Shown: positions 10,888-21,291 of the stretch, in pieces | How the letters are laid out: each line of letters opens with the position of its first letter | Numbering within the stretch: position 1 is the stretch's first letter | NCBI RefSeq assembly: GCF_000372725.1 | Contig: NW_005202428.1 | Coordinates: 1,326,438 to 1,390,437, forward strand | Source of the DNA: Emiliania huxleyi CCMP1516 | Lineage: Eukaryota > Haptophyta > Isochrysidales > Noelaerhabdaceae | Direction: 5' to 3' | Length of the DNA stretch: 64,000 nucleotides | Program-made: the position numbers and the translations under genes | The notes under the pieces: generated by a model | What the model saw: only the letters and a program-made list of their open reading frames with translations | The model's database searches: none | What the model was told of the DNA's origin: nothing

Positions 10888-11472
10888 ACAGCAACAGGGC
10901 TCCAGGCCCCAAATTACGTGTGAGTGTTAGAGTTGTTTGGTATTGCTAAAAATCTCTCTCTCTCTCCTACCCTTTGGCAGACGACACACGCACACACCCC
11001 GATTCACACGACAGGCAAGGTGCGGGCGACGGGTTCCTCAGAAGCAGCAACACGGTATTGCTAAAAATATCTCTCTCTCAGAAGCAGGGCGGCTGATCAG
11101 ACAAACAAAATTTGGTAACAAAATTTGGTATTGCTAAAAATCTCTCTCTCTCTCTGATCAGATCTCGATTTTTTTTGTTTGATCTCGATCAGCGTCAAAA
11201 GAAACAAAACAGGGATTGAAGAAAAACCCGCAAAAGAAAATATGCCTACTCCCGCAGAGGCCCCCGGAGGAATGCTCAACCGCTCCACGCCACGCCGCGG
11301 TGAACTTCCTCTTCGTTCTTGCCCCGCACGTTTGTCTCGTGGTGTTGAACCGCGTTATTCATTTTGACGGCTGCACTCAGATTGCGCTGCCGTGCGCCGC
11401 CGCCTTCCACACCCTGCAGACTTCGGCAGCGACGTCGCCTTCTCGACATTCGGCAGCCAGCGCGTAGGAGGC
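10888..11472. repeat. AT-richer spacer with a triplicated motif
   Basis: The motif tattgctaaaaatctctctct (approximate) occurs near 10941, 11054 and 11128, each time with a following CT run. A related tattgctaaaaa lies at 23846. The spacer precedes the histidine kinase and may contain its promoter. No gene is seen. Confidence 0.6.
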
Positions 11473-13392
11473 ATGAGTGCCCCTAATTTCTGCTTCGCTC
11501 ATGCCGCCGGCGCGAGTGACCAGGAGCGCGAACAGGAGCGCGGATACCAGCCGAATCAGTGGCCCTGTCACCCAGACGACGAGCAGAGAATTGCCGCGTT
11601 GCACGACTTTCATCTGCTCGACACCGACTTTGAGGAGCCGTTCGATCGGCTCGCCACGCTTGCGGCGCGCCACTTCGACGTGCCGATTGCGCTCGTCTCG
11701 CTCGTGGACACGGACAGGCAGTGGTTCAAGGCGGCCGAAGGGCTCCCAGTGCGGCAGACCTGCCGCGACGCTGCGTTTTGCACCCACGCCATCATGCCCG
11801 GCGCGCCCACCATCTTCGAGATCAACGACGCCGCCGAGGACAAGAGGCGTGTCGCCCCGCGCCTGCACCCGGCCGCCTCCTCGCCCAGCTGCGAGCCTGC
11901 CCACGCGTCCGCCGGGAGTGCGCAGGTTTTGCGACAACCCGCTGGTCACTGGCGACCCGTGGATCCGCTACTACGCGGGCCGGGCCCTCGTCTGCGACGG
12001 CCAGCCCATCGGGACCCTCTGTCTCATCGACCGCAAGCCGCGGCCGCCTCTCGACGACTCGCAGCGAAAAGAGCTCATCATGTTTGCCGACATGGTGGTC
12101 GACCTGGTGTACCGGCGGCAGCTGGCGAAGCAGTGCGCCTCCTCCCCTCGTCTCCCCTCTATCCGTCTCTCTCCCCCCTGCCCTGCTCCCAATGCCGCGA
12201 TTTGCGGGACGCGAACAGGCCTCAGGCCCTCTGCCTTGCCTCGGGCACGCTCTGCCGCCGCCGCCTCAAGCCCCTCCTCCTCCGCCGCCGCCGCCGGCAG
12301 GTACGAGATTGTGCAGAGCCAGCTGTACAAGAAGACGGACGAGCTGCAGGCCAAGAACCGCGAGCTGTCCGACCTCGTCGACACGGCCAACGCGCCCATC
12401 TTTGCCGTGGACCGCCACCTCGTCGTCACGGCCTGGAACCAAAAGGTATCTGTGCCGGCAGAGGACTGGTGGCTTCACACGGTGCCAGGGGCGGCTCTTT
12501 ACACGGGCCCGACTGTGAGCAGGTCTCGCAGCTGACCTCGATACCGGCGCCGCCTCCACCCTCCGCCGCACGGACGCCAACCTCCGAGGTCGCACCGCCG
12601 GAGCCCCGCCGCACGGCTCTCTCTCTAGGCCGACTTCATCAAGGGCGCCTCCATCCGCTGCCTCGCTAGCGGCGCGCCCTCCGAACACGTCGACACGCTC
12701 GAGGTCTCGTTCCGTGCGCTGCAGAGGGTGCGCGCCGCCCTCGCACGCCCTCTGCCCCCCACCCCCCGCCGAGGGCGTGGCTGCGCTCTGCTTGCCCGCC
12801 GCGCAGCCCGCGGCGACACCTCCACGCCCTGGCCCGCCTGGCTCCCGCCGCCCCGCCACCTCGGCCGTGGGTCGGCGAGCGGGCCGAGTGCTTTGAGAGT
12901 CGACTCTGTTGACATCATAGGCTGTCAACGGGGAGCGTGTCGAGTGCTTCGAGATGATGATCCAGTCCAAGGTGCACGGCCGGCAGGTGCTGCTGCAGGT
13001 GTCGAGCCCCCTCCCCCTCCCCCTCCCCCTCCCCCTCCCCCGTGCCTGTCAGCCCGCTCCGCGGGGTCAGATGCGCAGGTCTCACATGCGAGCGAACTCA
13101 GAGGGAGTTGTCGTGCTTGCGTGTGCTGCTGCAGGTGTCCGCTGAGCCGCAGCTCAACGAGGACGGCCGGCCGATCGGCGCCGTCTGCATCGGCGAGGAC
13201 GTGATTGCGCGGCGGCGCATCGAGGAGAACTGGTCANNNNNNNNNNNNNNNNNNNNNNNNNNNNNNNNNNNNNNNNNNNNNNNNNNNNNNNNNNNNNNNN
13301 NNNNNNNNNNNNNNNNNNNNNNNNNNNNNNNNNNNNGCCGCCCCCCGCACGACACGCGCCGGCGGATGCACGCAGGACCACTTCCTGGCCTG

Positions 13393-13424
<32 letters not shown>

Positions 13425-15313
13425 GCTTGCTCGGCATGCTGCAGTTGGCGCTGCTCTCCGAGGAATGCGCGAATACCACCGAGCTGAAGCGCCAGCTGCA
13501 GCAGGCAGCGCTGCCGACAGCGCCCTGTCCGACAGCGCCAACCTCTCTCTCCCTCTCCCTCTCCCACCCCGCCCCAGCCCCCCGCCCACCGCTCTCCGCC
13601 CTCTCGTCTCTCCCGCCGCATTGCTCGCGCACGCGCACCGCCGTGGCACCGCTGCGGCACCGTTGCGGCACCGCCGTGGCACCGATGCGGCACGGCTGTG
13701 CACCGTGTTCCCTTTTTGCCGCGCCTCCGCACACTCTTGTGCTGCCGCGCTTCTGGAGGGGCGGCGGCCGCGCTCCTCGGCTGACTCGTCGTCTACCTCT
13801 GCCTCTCAGGCGCGCAACTCCGGGACCCTGCTGCTGAACTTGATCAACGACTTGCTCGACACGGCGCGGTTGCGGTCTGGTCAGCTCTCGCTGGAGCCGT
13901 GCCACTTCGAGCTGCTGCCGACGGTGCGGGAGTCGGTCGACGTGTTGCGCCATCGCGCCAGCGAGAAGGGCCTGCGCTTCATCTTCGAGATGGACCCGGC
14001 GTTGGAGGGCGTGAGGGTACACTCGGACCCGACGCGGCTCTCGCAGGTCCTCCTCAACTTGCTGTGGGATGAATGATCGACTGACGAATCAACTAACTCA
14101 ATCATGAACAGGTCCTCCTCAACCTGCTGTGGAACGCCATCAAGTTCACGGCGGCAGGCGAGGTGCGGCTCACCGCGAGCCAAGTCTCGCGGAGCGACGA
14201 GGCGTGCGGGGTGCGAATCGAGGTCTCCGACACCGGCATCGGCATCGCCGGGGACATGCAGGAGGCCGTCTTCGAGTGTGGCCGCTCCATCGGCCGCAAG
14301 AGCTTGACGAGCCGCCTCTCGTCCCTCGACATCTCCGGCCGCTCCTCCATGTCCGAGCGCGCGCCCAGCTCCCCTCGGACGCCGACAGGCGCGCGGTGCA
14401 CCGCCCGCCTTGGCCGTCGCCATCGCCGTCGCCATCGCCGTCGTCGCCGCCATCGCCGTGCACCGACCACCCCCCCCCCCCCTCTGCCCAGGCTCGTCGC
14501 CTGGCATCCCGGGCGCGGGCCTCGGCTTGTACATTTCGCGCCAGCTCGTGGTCCTGCTCGGCGGCACGCTCGCCCTCTCCTCGGAGCTCGCCGTCGGCAC
14601 CGCCGCCTCGCTCAACCTCACCCTGCGAGCCGGGCCGCCCCTCACTCGCTCTCGCTCGTGCCGCTGCACAGGTACGTCCGTCTCGCTCGAGCTCACGCTG
14701 CCGATTGCGACGAGCGGCGAGGAGGAGCCGGCGCGGCCGCCGTCGGCGCGGAGCCCGCAGTCGCCGCTGCCCAGGTTTAGCGTGCTGCTGGTCGAGGACA
14801 ACGACTTCAACGTCGAGGTGTGCAAGCAGCTGCTCGAGCACATGGGCCAGCGCGTCTCGGTCGCGATGGACGGGCGCGATGCCGTGGGTGCTGTCGTCAG
14901 CTCGCTCGCCGACGGTGAGAGAGCCCGCGGCGGGTGGCGCGCCCGATCTGCCCCGGCACTCGCGCCAGAGCCCCTTCCCCCCACCTTGCGAAGGCGCACA
15001 CGAGTTCGACGTGATACTGATGGACTGCGACATGCCCGTCATGAACGGCTTTGAGGCGTGTGCGGCGTTCCGATTCGCCGCCCCTCCGGCCCCACGGTCT
15101 GACTCTCGCTCACCGCGGCGCGCGTAGGCGACGGCCCAGATCCGGAGGATCGAGCGCGAGCAGAACGTCGCCAAGCCAGTCACCATCTGGGCGCTCACCG
15201 CGCACGCGATGAACTCGGTCAAGGCGCAGTGCCTCGAATGCGGAATGGACGCGTTCTTGACCAAGCCACTGATGCTGCCGGTGTTGCGCGAGCGGCTCGA
15301 ATCACTCGCCTGA
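11473..15313 (+). CDS. GAF-PAS hybrid histidine kinase with receiver domain
   Basis: Start chosen at ATG 11473; stop TGA at 15311-15313. Many short introns separate the domains. The GAF domain spans about 11590-12130 (LLDTDFEEPFDRLATLAARH, WIRYYAGRALVCDGQPIGTLC). A linker helix follows (QLYKKTDELQAKNRELSDLV), then PAS (APIFAVDRHLVVTAWNQK, about 12385-12446). After further exons and a 100-N gap comes the dimerisation/phosphoacceptor helix with SHEMRTPLNGLLGM (His codon 13400-13402). Next are LINDLLDTARLRSGQLSLEP, the N box LLNLLWNAIKFTAAGEV, the G1 box VSDTGIGIA and GAGLGLYISRQL. The receiver starts VLLVEDNDFNVEVCKQLL. Its phosphoacceptor Asp is in ILMDCDMPVMNG (codon 15023-15025), and TKPL holds the conserved Lys near the C terminus. 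Autophosphorylation and phosphorelay follow from the intact motifs. The signal sensed is unknown, and no membrane segment is seen, so it is probably soluble. Introns 14047-14111, 14597-14671 and 15056-15127 are flanked by direct repeats. Confidence 0.85.
13237..13336. other. Assembly gap (100 N) inside the histidine kinase
   Basis: Falls between the second PAS-like exon (ending RRIEENWS) and the HisKA exon. Its size is nominal, so coding sequence may be missing. Confidence 1.
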
Positions 15314-16042
15314 TGCTAGGATAGATGAACTTCGGCCCGGGTTGTTGTCTCTCTCGCAGCGCGCGCCTTTACAGTGTCTCGCGCGGCGCGCCGGATCCTC
15401 GAGAGAGCCATACCACCGTACAGCCATGAGACGAGATGTGTACGCGCGGAAGCGGAGACCAAACTTTATATCACATGCGTTCGATGTTGCGAAATTTACG
15501 TATTACGACCCTGGTCGGGAGAAAGACACGAACGTGTGTATATATCTATACAGTGCGAGGCGTGGCGATAGAAATCGGGGCGTCGGCATCCAGCAGCCGA
15601 TTTCTGTTTCGGCGAGGGAAATCGGGCGAGCCAGCAGCCGATTTCTGTAAGCGATTTCTGCCAAAATTTTCTTCGGCGCTGCGCGCCGGTCACTATACGG
15701 TCTAGATACTAGTACACTAAAAGGTTGCCCTGAGATACGAATTCAATCCTCCCGCTTAACCTTTATTTCGTGTGTGCGTGCTCGCTCGTGCCTCGTGCGC
15801 CGAACCAAGTTCTGCTTCAACAAACCCGTCGAGAGGCCACGTCACGCCGGTGTCCCCTTTTTCTGCATCTTTGTGGGTGTGGCAGCCCACTTTGCCAGTC
15901 CCTAGAGGTGTCTTTGACATTTGACTTCGATGTCTGGTGGGGGACGATTTATGTCTGGTGGGGGACGCAGGTGCTCAAAGGTTGCGGGCGTGTCACCACT
16001 CGCGCCTTCGCTCTCGACACTGGGTTCTGGACATGCAACGAC
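15314..16042. repeat. Intergenic with short dispersed repeat
   Basis: Positions about 15585-15690 hold two copies of cagcagccgatttctg around a gggaaatcgg segment, followed by aaaattttcttcgg. The same words recur at about 20932-21062, so the kinase and transposase genes lie between the two repeat copies. At 15929-15967 the 17-bp word atgtctggtgggggacg is almost perfectly duplicated after 20 bases. An open frame extends leftwards to 15770, but its upstream part shows no conserved features. Confidence 0.6.
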
Positions 16043-17260
16043 ATGCCGAAAAGGGAGCGATCCGCGGCGCAGGCACGCGCTGAGGCCGTGTATAGACGCG
16101 CCAATCCGGATGATAGGGGCGATCGGGGCCGTGACCGCAGGGCCGAGAAGGTCGAGTACAGACGCAGACTCAAGAAAACGAGAGCGGAGGCCGCCGCCCT
16201 CGCGGTGCCTGACGCTGCTCCTGCGGCTCTCGTTCCCGTCCCGATTCCGTCTACCGTCCCTCGGCCACGGGCCCTCGGCCAGCACGGCAGGGGCCACCTG
16301 CTCGTCGCGAGGCAGCCGAGCTTGGCACTTCCGCCGCCCCTCGCCGCTCTTCCACCTACAATTGCTCCTCGCCTCGTCGCTCCGATCCCGCCTTTGGCGC
16401 CGACCGCGAGCCGGTACGGCGGCCTCGCCCTGCGCGACATCGCCTTTGGCAGCAGCCAGGGTCGCCTCGGCAAGGGCGGCCAAGGCACCGTTAGGCTTGG
16501 CCGCCACTACGGTGGTCGTCTCGCGGTGAAGCAGCCGCTGCGCGCGAGCAGCGCCTTCGCCTCCGAGTGTCAGATCGCGGCAGCACTACACCATGAGAAC
16601 ATCATCTATGTGATGGGCTTTGCATGCGCCCCGCGCGAGACGCCGTTCCTCGCTCTCGACTATGCCGACGCAGGGACTCTGGGAGATTTGTTGATCGGGG
16701 ATCAGAGGGGCGAGAGCCGCTCCCTCGGCGTGCAGATTGCAAGAGCAATGTCGTACCTGCACACGCGATCTCCCCCCATCGTGCACCTTGACCTCAAGCC
16801 ATCGAACGTGCTGCTGTCGGCGCGCTCTGAGGGGCTTGTCGCTAAGCTGTGTGACTTTGGGCAGGCGAGGCGACTAGCCGTTGGGGCGCAGCTCTCGCAC
16901 TCAGGCACGCCGGGTTGGCGGGCGCCCGAGCAGGTGCGGGTGGCCCGCGACTTTGCAGTCGTGCCGCTTTCGCGTGGCACCGACGCCTGGTCGCTAGGGT
17001 GTGTCCTGGCTGCGCTCGAGGCGCCGTCGGGCGTCTGCGACCCGTACCACTTCGCCACGGGCGACGCGCCAGGCAAGTGCGACTCGCGCCTCCGACACGA
17101 GCTCGACGCAATCGTCGCGAACGGCTTCACCCGCCCGTGTGTGCCCGATGAAAGCCGGCTTGCAGGTGTGGTCAGCGCGTGTACGCACGCCCTGCCTAGC
17201 GAGCGAGCGACGTGCGCGTGGGTGCGCGCCGAGCTCGAGCAGCTTCTGCTGCAGCCGTGA
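16043..17260 (+). CDS. Protein kinase (Ser/Thr, TKL-like)
   Basis: 405 codons without introns, from ATG 16043 (MPKRERSAAQARAEAVYRR). The frame is open further upstream, but that part looks non-coding. Residues 1-60 are highly charged, possibly a coiled or basic region, and 60-130 are Pro/Ala rich. The kinase domain starts near residue 145: GKGGQGTVRLG (P loop), AVKQ (ATP-binding Lys), HENIIYVMGF, ALDYADAGTLGDLL (hinge region), HLDLKPSNVLL (catalytic loop, with Leu in place of the usual Arg), CDFGQARR (Mg-binding DFG) and GTPGWRAPE (APE motif). A C-lobe with SRGTDAWSLGCVLAALE follows. All catalytic residues are present, but the HRD arginine is replaced, as in kinases that do not need activation-loop phosphorylation. 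The substrate is unknown. The gene is intron-free and adjoins a transposase, so it could be cargo or a retrocopy. Confidence 0.8.
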   Translation: MPKRERSAAQARAEAVYRRANPDDRGDRGRDRRAEKVEYRRRLKKTRAEAAALAVPDAAPAALVPVPIPSTVPRPRALGQHGRGHLLVARQPSLALPPPLAALPPTIAPRLVAPIPPLAPTASRYGGLALRDIAFGSSQGRLGKGGQGTVRLGRHYGGRLAVKQPLRASSAFASECQIAAALHHENIIYVMGFACAPRETPFLALDYADAGTLGDLLIGDQRGESRSLGVQIARAMSYLHTRSPPIVHLDLKPSNVLLSARSEGLVAKLCDFGQARRLAVGAQLSHSGTPGWRAPEQVRVARDFAVVPLSRGTDAWSLGCVLAALEAPSGVCDPYHFATGDAPGKCDSRLRHELDAIVANGFTRPCVPDESRLAGVVSACTHALPSERATCAWVRAELEQLLLQP

Positions 17261-17498
17261 GCGCAGAGAGTGACGCGCGAGTGACGGGCGAGGCCGATTG
17301 TCGATCTCTTTTCTGGTTGGTGCCATGTTTTGAGGGTGTATGAAATCTGTAATTGTCAAATGACACCCGGCTAGGCCGACAGCCCCCCTCCCCCACTCGC
17401 CGCGCTAACAGTCTCGCACAAAATAAACAGCCGGGAGCCGGGTCAGGTCGTGTGGGCACAGCCTCAGCAGACACAGCCTGCGCGACGAGCCGGCCCGC

Positions 17499-17930
17499 CT
17501 AGGCAAAGGGCGAAAAGCAGAGGATCGCCGCATTCACGCCGTTGCGGCGCGACGGCGTCAGTCCCTCCGGCGTGACGGGCGGCGCGGTAACACGCGCCCG
17601 TTTCTTGCCGCCGGCGTTGACCGGAGCGGTCGAGGACGACGCAGCGGCAACTACGCCGTTGACGGGAGCCGGGCTCGGCTTCGGCATGCGCGAGAAGAAT
17701 TTGTGAAGTGTCCCATGCTCGCTTTCTGGCGAGAGGGCCATCAGGCGCTTGAGCGCATCCTCCTTGTACTTGGTCACCATGTGGGCCGGGAGGTCTCGGG
17801 CTTGGCGGCGCGTCAGCGGCGGCACGACCGGCTCGTCGAGGGGGTTCTTCGTGGCGGCGACCTTGCGCTTGTGCGCGCGGACGTACACCTTGCGGACGCG
17901 TGGCTGAGGGCACTCTCCCGAGGGCGGCAT
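17499..17930 (-). CDS. Small basic protein divergent from the transposase
   Basis: 143 codons from ATG 17930, ending at 17499. The N-terminal half is basic (VRKVYVRAHKRKVAATKNP) with PLTRRQARDLPAHMVTKYKEDALKRL. In the middle is EHGTLHKFFSRMPKP, which resembles a PCNA-interacting (PIP) box but lacks the leading Gln. The tail is Ala/Ser/Pro rich with KKRAR, a possible nuclear-localisation signal. Its start lies 102 bases from that of the transposase on the other strand, so the two may share a promoter and belong to one element. I do not recognise the family. Confidence 0.45.
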   Translation of the reverse strand: MPPSGECPQPRVRKVYVRAHKRKVAATKNPLDEPVVPPLTRRQARDLPAHMVTKYKEDALKRLMALSPESEHGTLHKFFSRMPKPSPAPVNGVVAAASSSTAPVNAGGKKRARVTAPPVTPEGLTPSRRNGVNAAILCFSPFA

Positions 17931-18031
17931 GGCGACTTGCTGTGGATGTAGTCGATGTGTGCAGTGTGCAGGATTTGCACCCTTTTTGCATTCATCCTGA
18001 CACGCTGAGTGACACTACGCGAGCAGCACCC

Positions 18032-20764
18032 ATGGAGGCGCTGGTCAACACTGTGCTGCTGGCTGCACACCCGAGCCTTCGCGAGCGCTGCAACGCCGCA
18101 AAGGTCGTGTCGGTCCTCGAGGAGCTCGGGGCGTACGACTCGTCCGCACTGCGGTCACTCCTCTCGTCGTTCACCGACACCGTCGCACACAAGCTGAAGG
18201 AGGAGGAAGCAGCACCGCCAGCTCTGGTCGCCGCGCTGGCGACGCATGTCGACTCGGGCAGCCTATCAGAGCCTCAGAACATCGGCGGCGCGATGGACGC
18301 GACAGCTGCAACCTCCTCCTCGAGCAGCGCCGCCGCTGCTGTCACCCCGAGGACGGTGAAGGCCGGCGGCGGCAAGCATAGCACGCTGCAGCAGAAGTCG
18401 ATCGGCGCGTTCTTTGCTGGTGGCACCAGGACTACGTACGCGACGCTGCCGGGCATAGGCCGTCAGATCAGATCCGTTACCTCGCTCACGCCCGAGCAGC
18501 TGCAGGCTGTGGGCAAGGCGCCCGAGAAGTTCACGTCGTGCGCCAAGGGCTGTGGGCAGACATTCTTGCACGGGCCTGCGCGCGTTGCGCACGAAAAGTT
18601 CTGCAGCGGTCGCGCGGCCGAGACGGCCGCCGAAGTCGCCGCCGCCGCAGAGGCTGCCGCCTCCGCTGCCACCACCACCCAGCCCGCCACCGCCGTCACC
18701 GAGGCTGCCGCCGAAGCCGCTAACAGCAGCGACGACGAGCAGCCACCCGCGAAAGCACCAAAGCTGCGCGCGGATGGCGGCATCAAGCAGAGTGGGCTCC
18801 GCCAGGGCGAGAAGAAGGGCATGAAACACTCGCTCTACTTTAAGCTCGAGGTGGTGCGCACGCTGCGCAGGTTGCAGAGCCTCGAGAAGCGCTGGGAGAA
18901 GGCGCCGAGTGGCTGGCGTGGCGCCGGCATCGAGACGTCGGAGATTCACAAGGGCGTACACCCCTCCCTCGTGTCCAAGTGGGGCGGCAAGGAGGACGAG
19001 CTGCACATGGCGCTGCAGCACGAGAACCGCGTCAGCCGTAAGCAGAAGCACCGCACCGGCACGATGGCGACGTTCCAGTCGCGCGGCGCACGGCGGACGA
19101 CCCTCCATCGCGGCCGCGCGCCGCCTTTCGCTGCGGTCGAGGTGGAGCTGCACAAGCGCTACCGCGACAAGCGGACGCGTGGCGAGCGCGTGACCGGCCA
19201 ATGGCTTCGCGTCTCCATGAAGCGCCTCGTGCGCGAGTTCGCCGGCGCCGACGTGGCCGACGGCTTCAAGGCGTCCAAGTGGTGGCTGCGGTCGTTCGCG
19301 CGGCGCTTCGGCATGTCGCTCCGGCGCAAGTCGAACAGCCGCGCCGAGTCCGTCCTCGTGCGGCTGCCGAAGATCAAGCGCTGGCACGCGCGCCTCCGTC
19401 GCCGCCTCCGTGGCGGCCTGCAGGAGAAGCTCGACCCAAAGTGGGGACGCTGGTTGCCGCGCAACCGGCTGAGCGTCGACCAGGTGCCGTGCAACCTCCG
19501 AGCGGGCGATGGGCGCACCTACGACGACACGGGCGCCAAGCGCGTCTGGCTGGCGGGGGCGAAGGCTGACGACGGCAAGCGCTTCTGCACGCTGCAGATC
19601 GTCGCGCGCGCGAGCAACGGCGACGCCTCGATGCCGCGGCACGGGCAGCCCAAGCTGTGCGTGATCTTTCGCGGCCAGGGCAAGCAGATCTCGCAGAATG
19701 AGCGAGATGCGCGCCACCCCGACGTGCAGGTGCGCTTCCAGCCGAAGGCGTGGGCTGACGACCAGCTCTGCGAGGACTTCGCGGACGTGGAGATGCGCGA
19801 GGCGACGGCGGCCGCACGCGCCGCGGGCGAGCGGAGCGTCGCCATCTTCGACAACCTCTCCGGCCAGACGACGCCCGAGCACCTGCGCAACCTGCAGCGC
19901 CGCGCCCACTGCGACCGCCACCTGCTGCCGACTGGCTCGACGGGCGAGCTGATGCTCATCGACGGCGGCATCGGCGTCCGCCTCAAGAACCTGATGGGCG
20001 ACGAGATGGACACGTGGCTCGAGCAGCCGGGCCACCTCGAGCGCTGGACCAAGGGCCCCAAGGAGGGTGGCCTCAAGGCGTGGCAGAAGCGTTCGCTCAT
20101 CACGCAGATCGCGGGCCGAGCGTGGGAGACGCTCTGCGCCACGTATGACTTCGAGAAGTCGGCGCGCAGCCTCGGCCTGCTCATGACTGTCGACGGCTCC
20201 GGCGACGAGCACATCTGCGTGCAGGGGGTGACGGACTACACCTTCAAGGACGAGGACGGCGGATCGGACGGCGGGGAGAGCGAGGCGGACGAGGACGAGG
20301 CGGAGCTCGCCGATGTCGACGAGGCGGCGGGCGAGGAGGAGGGCGAGGAGGAGGGCGAGGAGGAGGCGGAGGACGGCATGGAGGACTCAGAGGACGAGGA
20401 CGAGGACGACACCGCCGTGCGCATGCAGGCATGCGGCGAGGCTCCGGCAATGCCCCCGAAGGGCTACGTCTATGCGGCGACGTGCCCGCCGCTGGCGAAC
20501 GACGACGAGCAGCGCGCGCTGTGCCGGCGCAAGATCCTCGCCGCGCACCTCCTCGACGGCGCCACCGGCTGGTACGTTGGCACCGTGCAGCACTTCGGCG
20601 TGGGCTCCTCGTGGCGTCAGCCTGACGCGACGCACATCGTCATGTACTCCCAGAAAGAGACGGGCACCAAGCACCTCGCGGGCCGTGTCGCGTGCAAGCT
20701 AGCCGCCGACAACTATGGCGCGAGCGAGTGGTGGCTCCTGCTGGAGCCGGCGCCAGAGAGCTGA
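18032..20764 (+). mobile_element. pogo/Tigger-like DDE transposase with PIP box
   Basis: One open frame of 910 codons from ATG 18032. The frame is open further upstream, but MEALVNTVLLAAHPSLRERC is the plausible start. Near residue 115 is QKSIGAFF, a canonical PCNA-interacting (PIP) motif. A Cys/His pair follows (CAKGCGQTF, HEKFC), possibly a zinc finger. Residues about 265-330 form a helix-turn-helix (YFKLEVVRTLRRLQ, IHKGVHPSLVSKW), and a CENP-B-type DNA-binding segment follows (GQWLRVSMKRLVREF, SKWWLRSFARRFGMS). The DDE core has NRLSVDQVPCNL (first Asp), VAIFDNLSGQTTPEHL (second Asp) and LMLIDGGIGVRLKNLMG (third acidic site). An acidic Asp/Glu tract follows, and a C-terminal domain with GWYVGTVQHFGVGSSW and YGASEWWLLLEP. 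Catalytic residues look intact and no stop interrupts it, so it may be recently active. Terminal repeats were not resolved. Confidence 0.75.
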
Positions 20765-21291
20765 GCATGAGGGACTTGACGTGTTGCGTCACTGTTCACG
20801 CAAAGACACAACCCCGGGCCCAAGACTCACACTGTTCACACTATAGAGAGGGTGAAAATTGCGTTTCACCATGACTGTAGACTGAGAAGAAAGTGAAAGA
20901 ACGACCTCTCTCTAAAAAGTCGTATGATTTCTAAAATTTTCTTCGCGCCTGCGGCGCGGCAGATCAGAGAAATCGGGCCGGCCTCGTGCCAGCAGCCGAT
21001 TTCTATTTCGGCCAGGGAAATCAGCCAAATTTCCAGCAGCCAATTTCTAAACACCGATTTCTAAGGCAAGAGCACGCACTGTATGCCAAACTCCACGCGA
21101 CAAACCAGAGAGCCGCGATATGTCCGGGTTGGATCGATGGCGCTTCCCGGGAACCGGGGAAGCCGGCTGCCGGGACCGCCGCGGCCGGGGCTCTGTGACA
21201 GGAAAGTGTAGATAGCGATCTCACTTTCTCTCACATAGCCGCGACCACTCGCTCACACCAGATGCACGCCAGCCGACACACGCAGCCCGAA
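20765..21291. repeat. Intergenic with dispersed repeat
   Basis: Positions 20932-21062 repeat the words aaaattttcttcg, cagcagccgatttct and tttcgg..agggaaatc seen at 15585-15690. A symmetrical ccgggaaccgggg patch follows at about 21145-21180. No gene is seen. Confidence 0.55.

Noticed and set aside
18266..20212. 648-codon open frame on the minus strand
   Set aside because: It is the antisense shadow of the transposase. It is Ala/Arg/Leu rich with no motifs, whereas the plus strand has a full DDE domain order.
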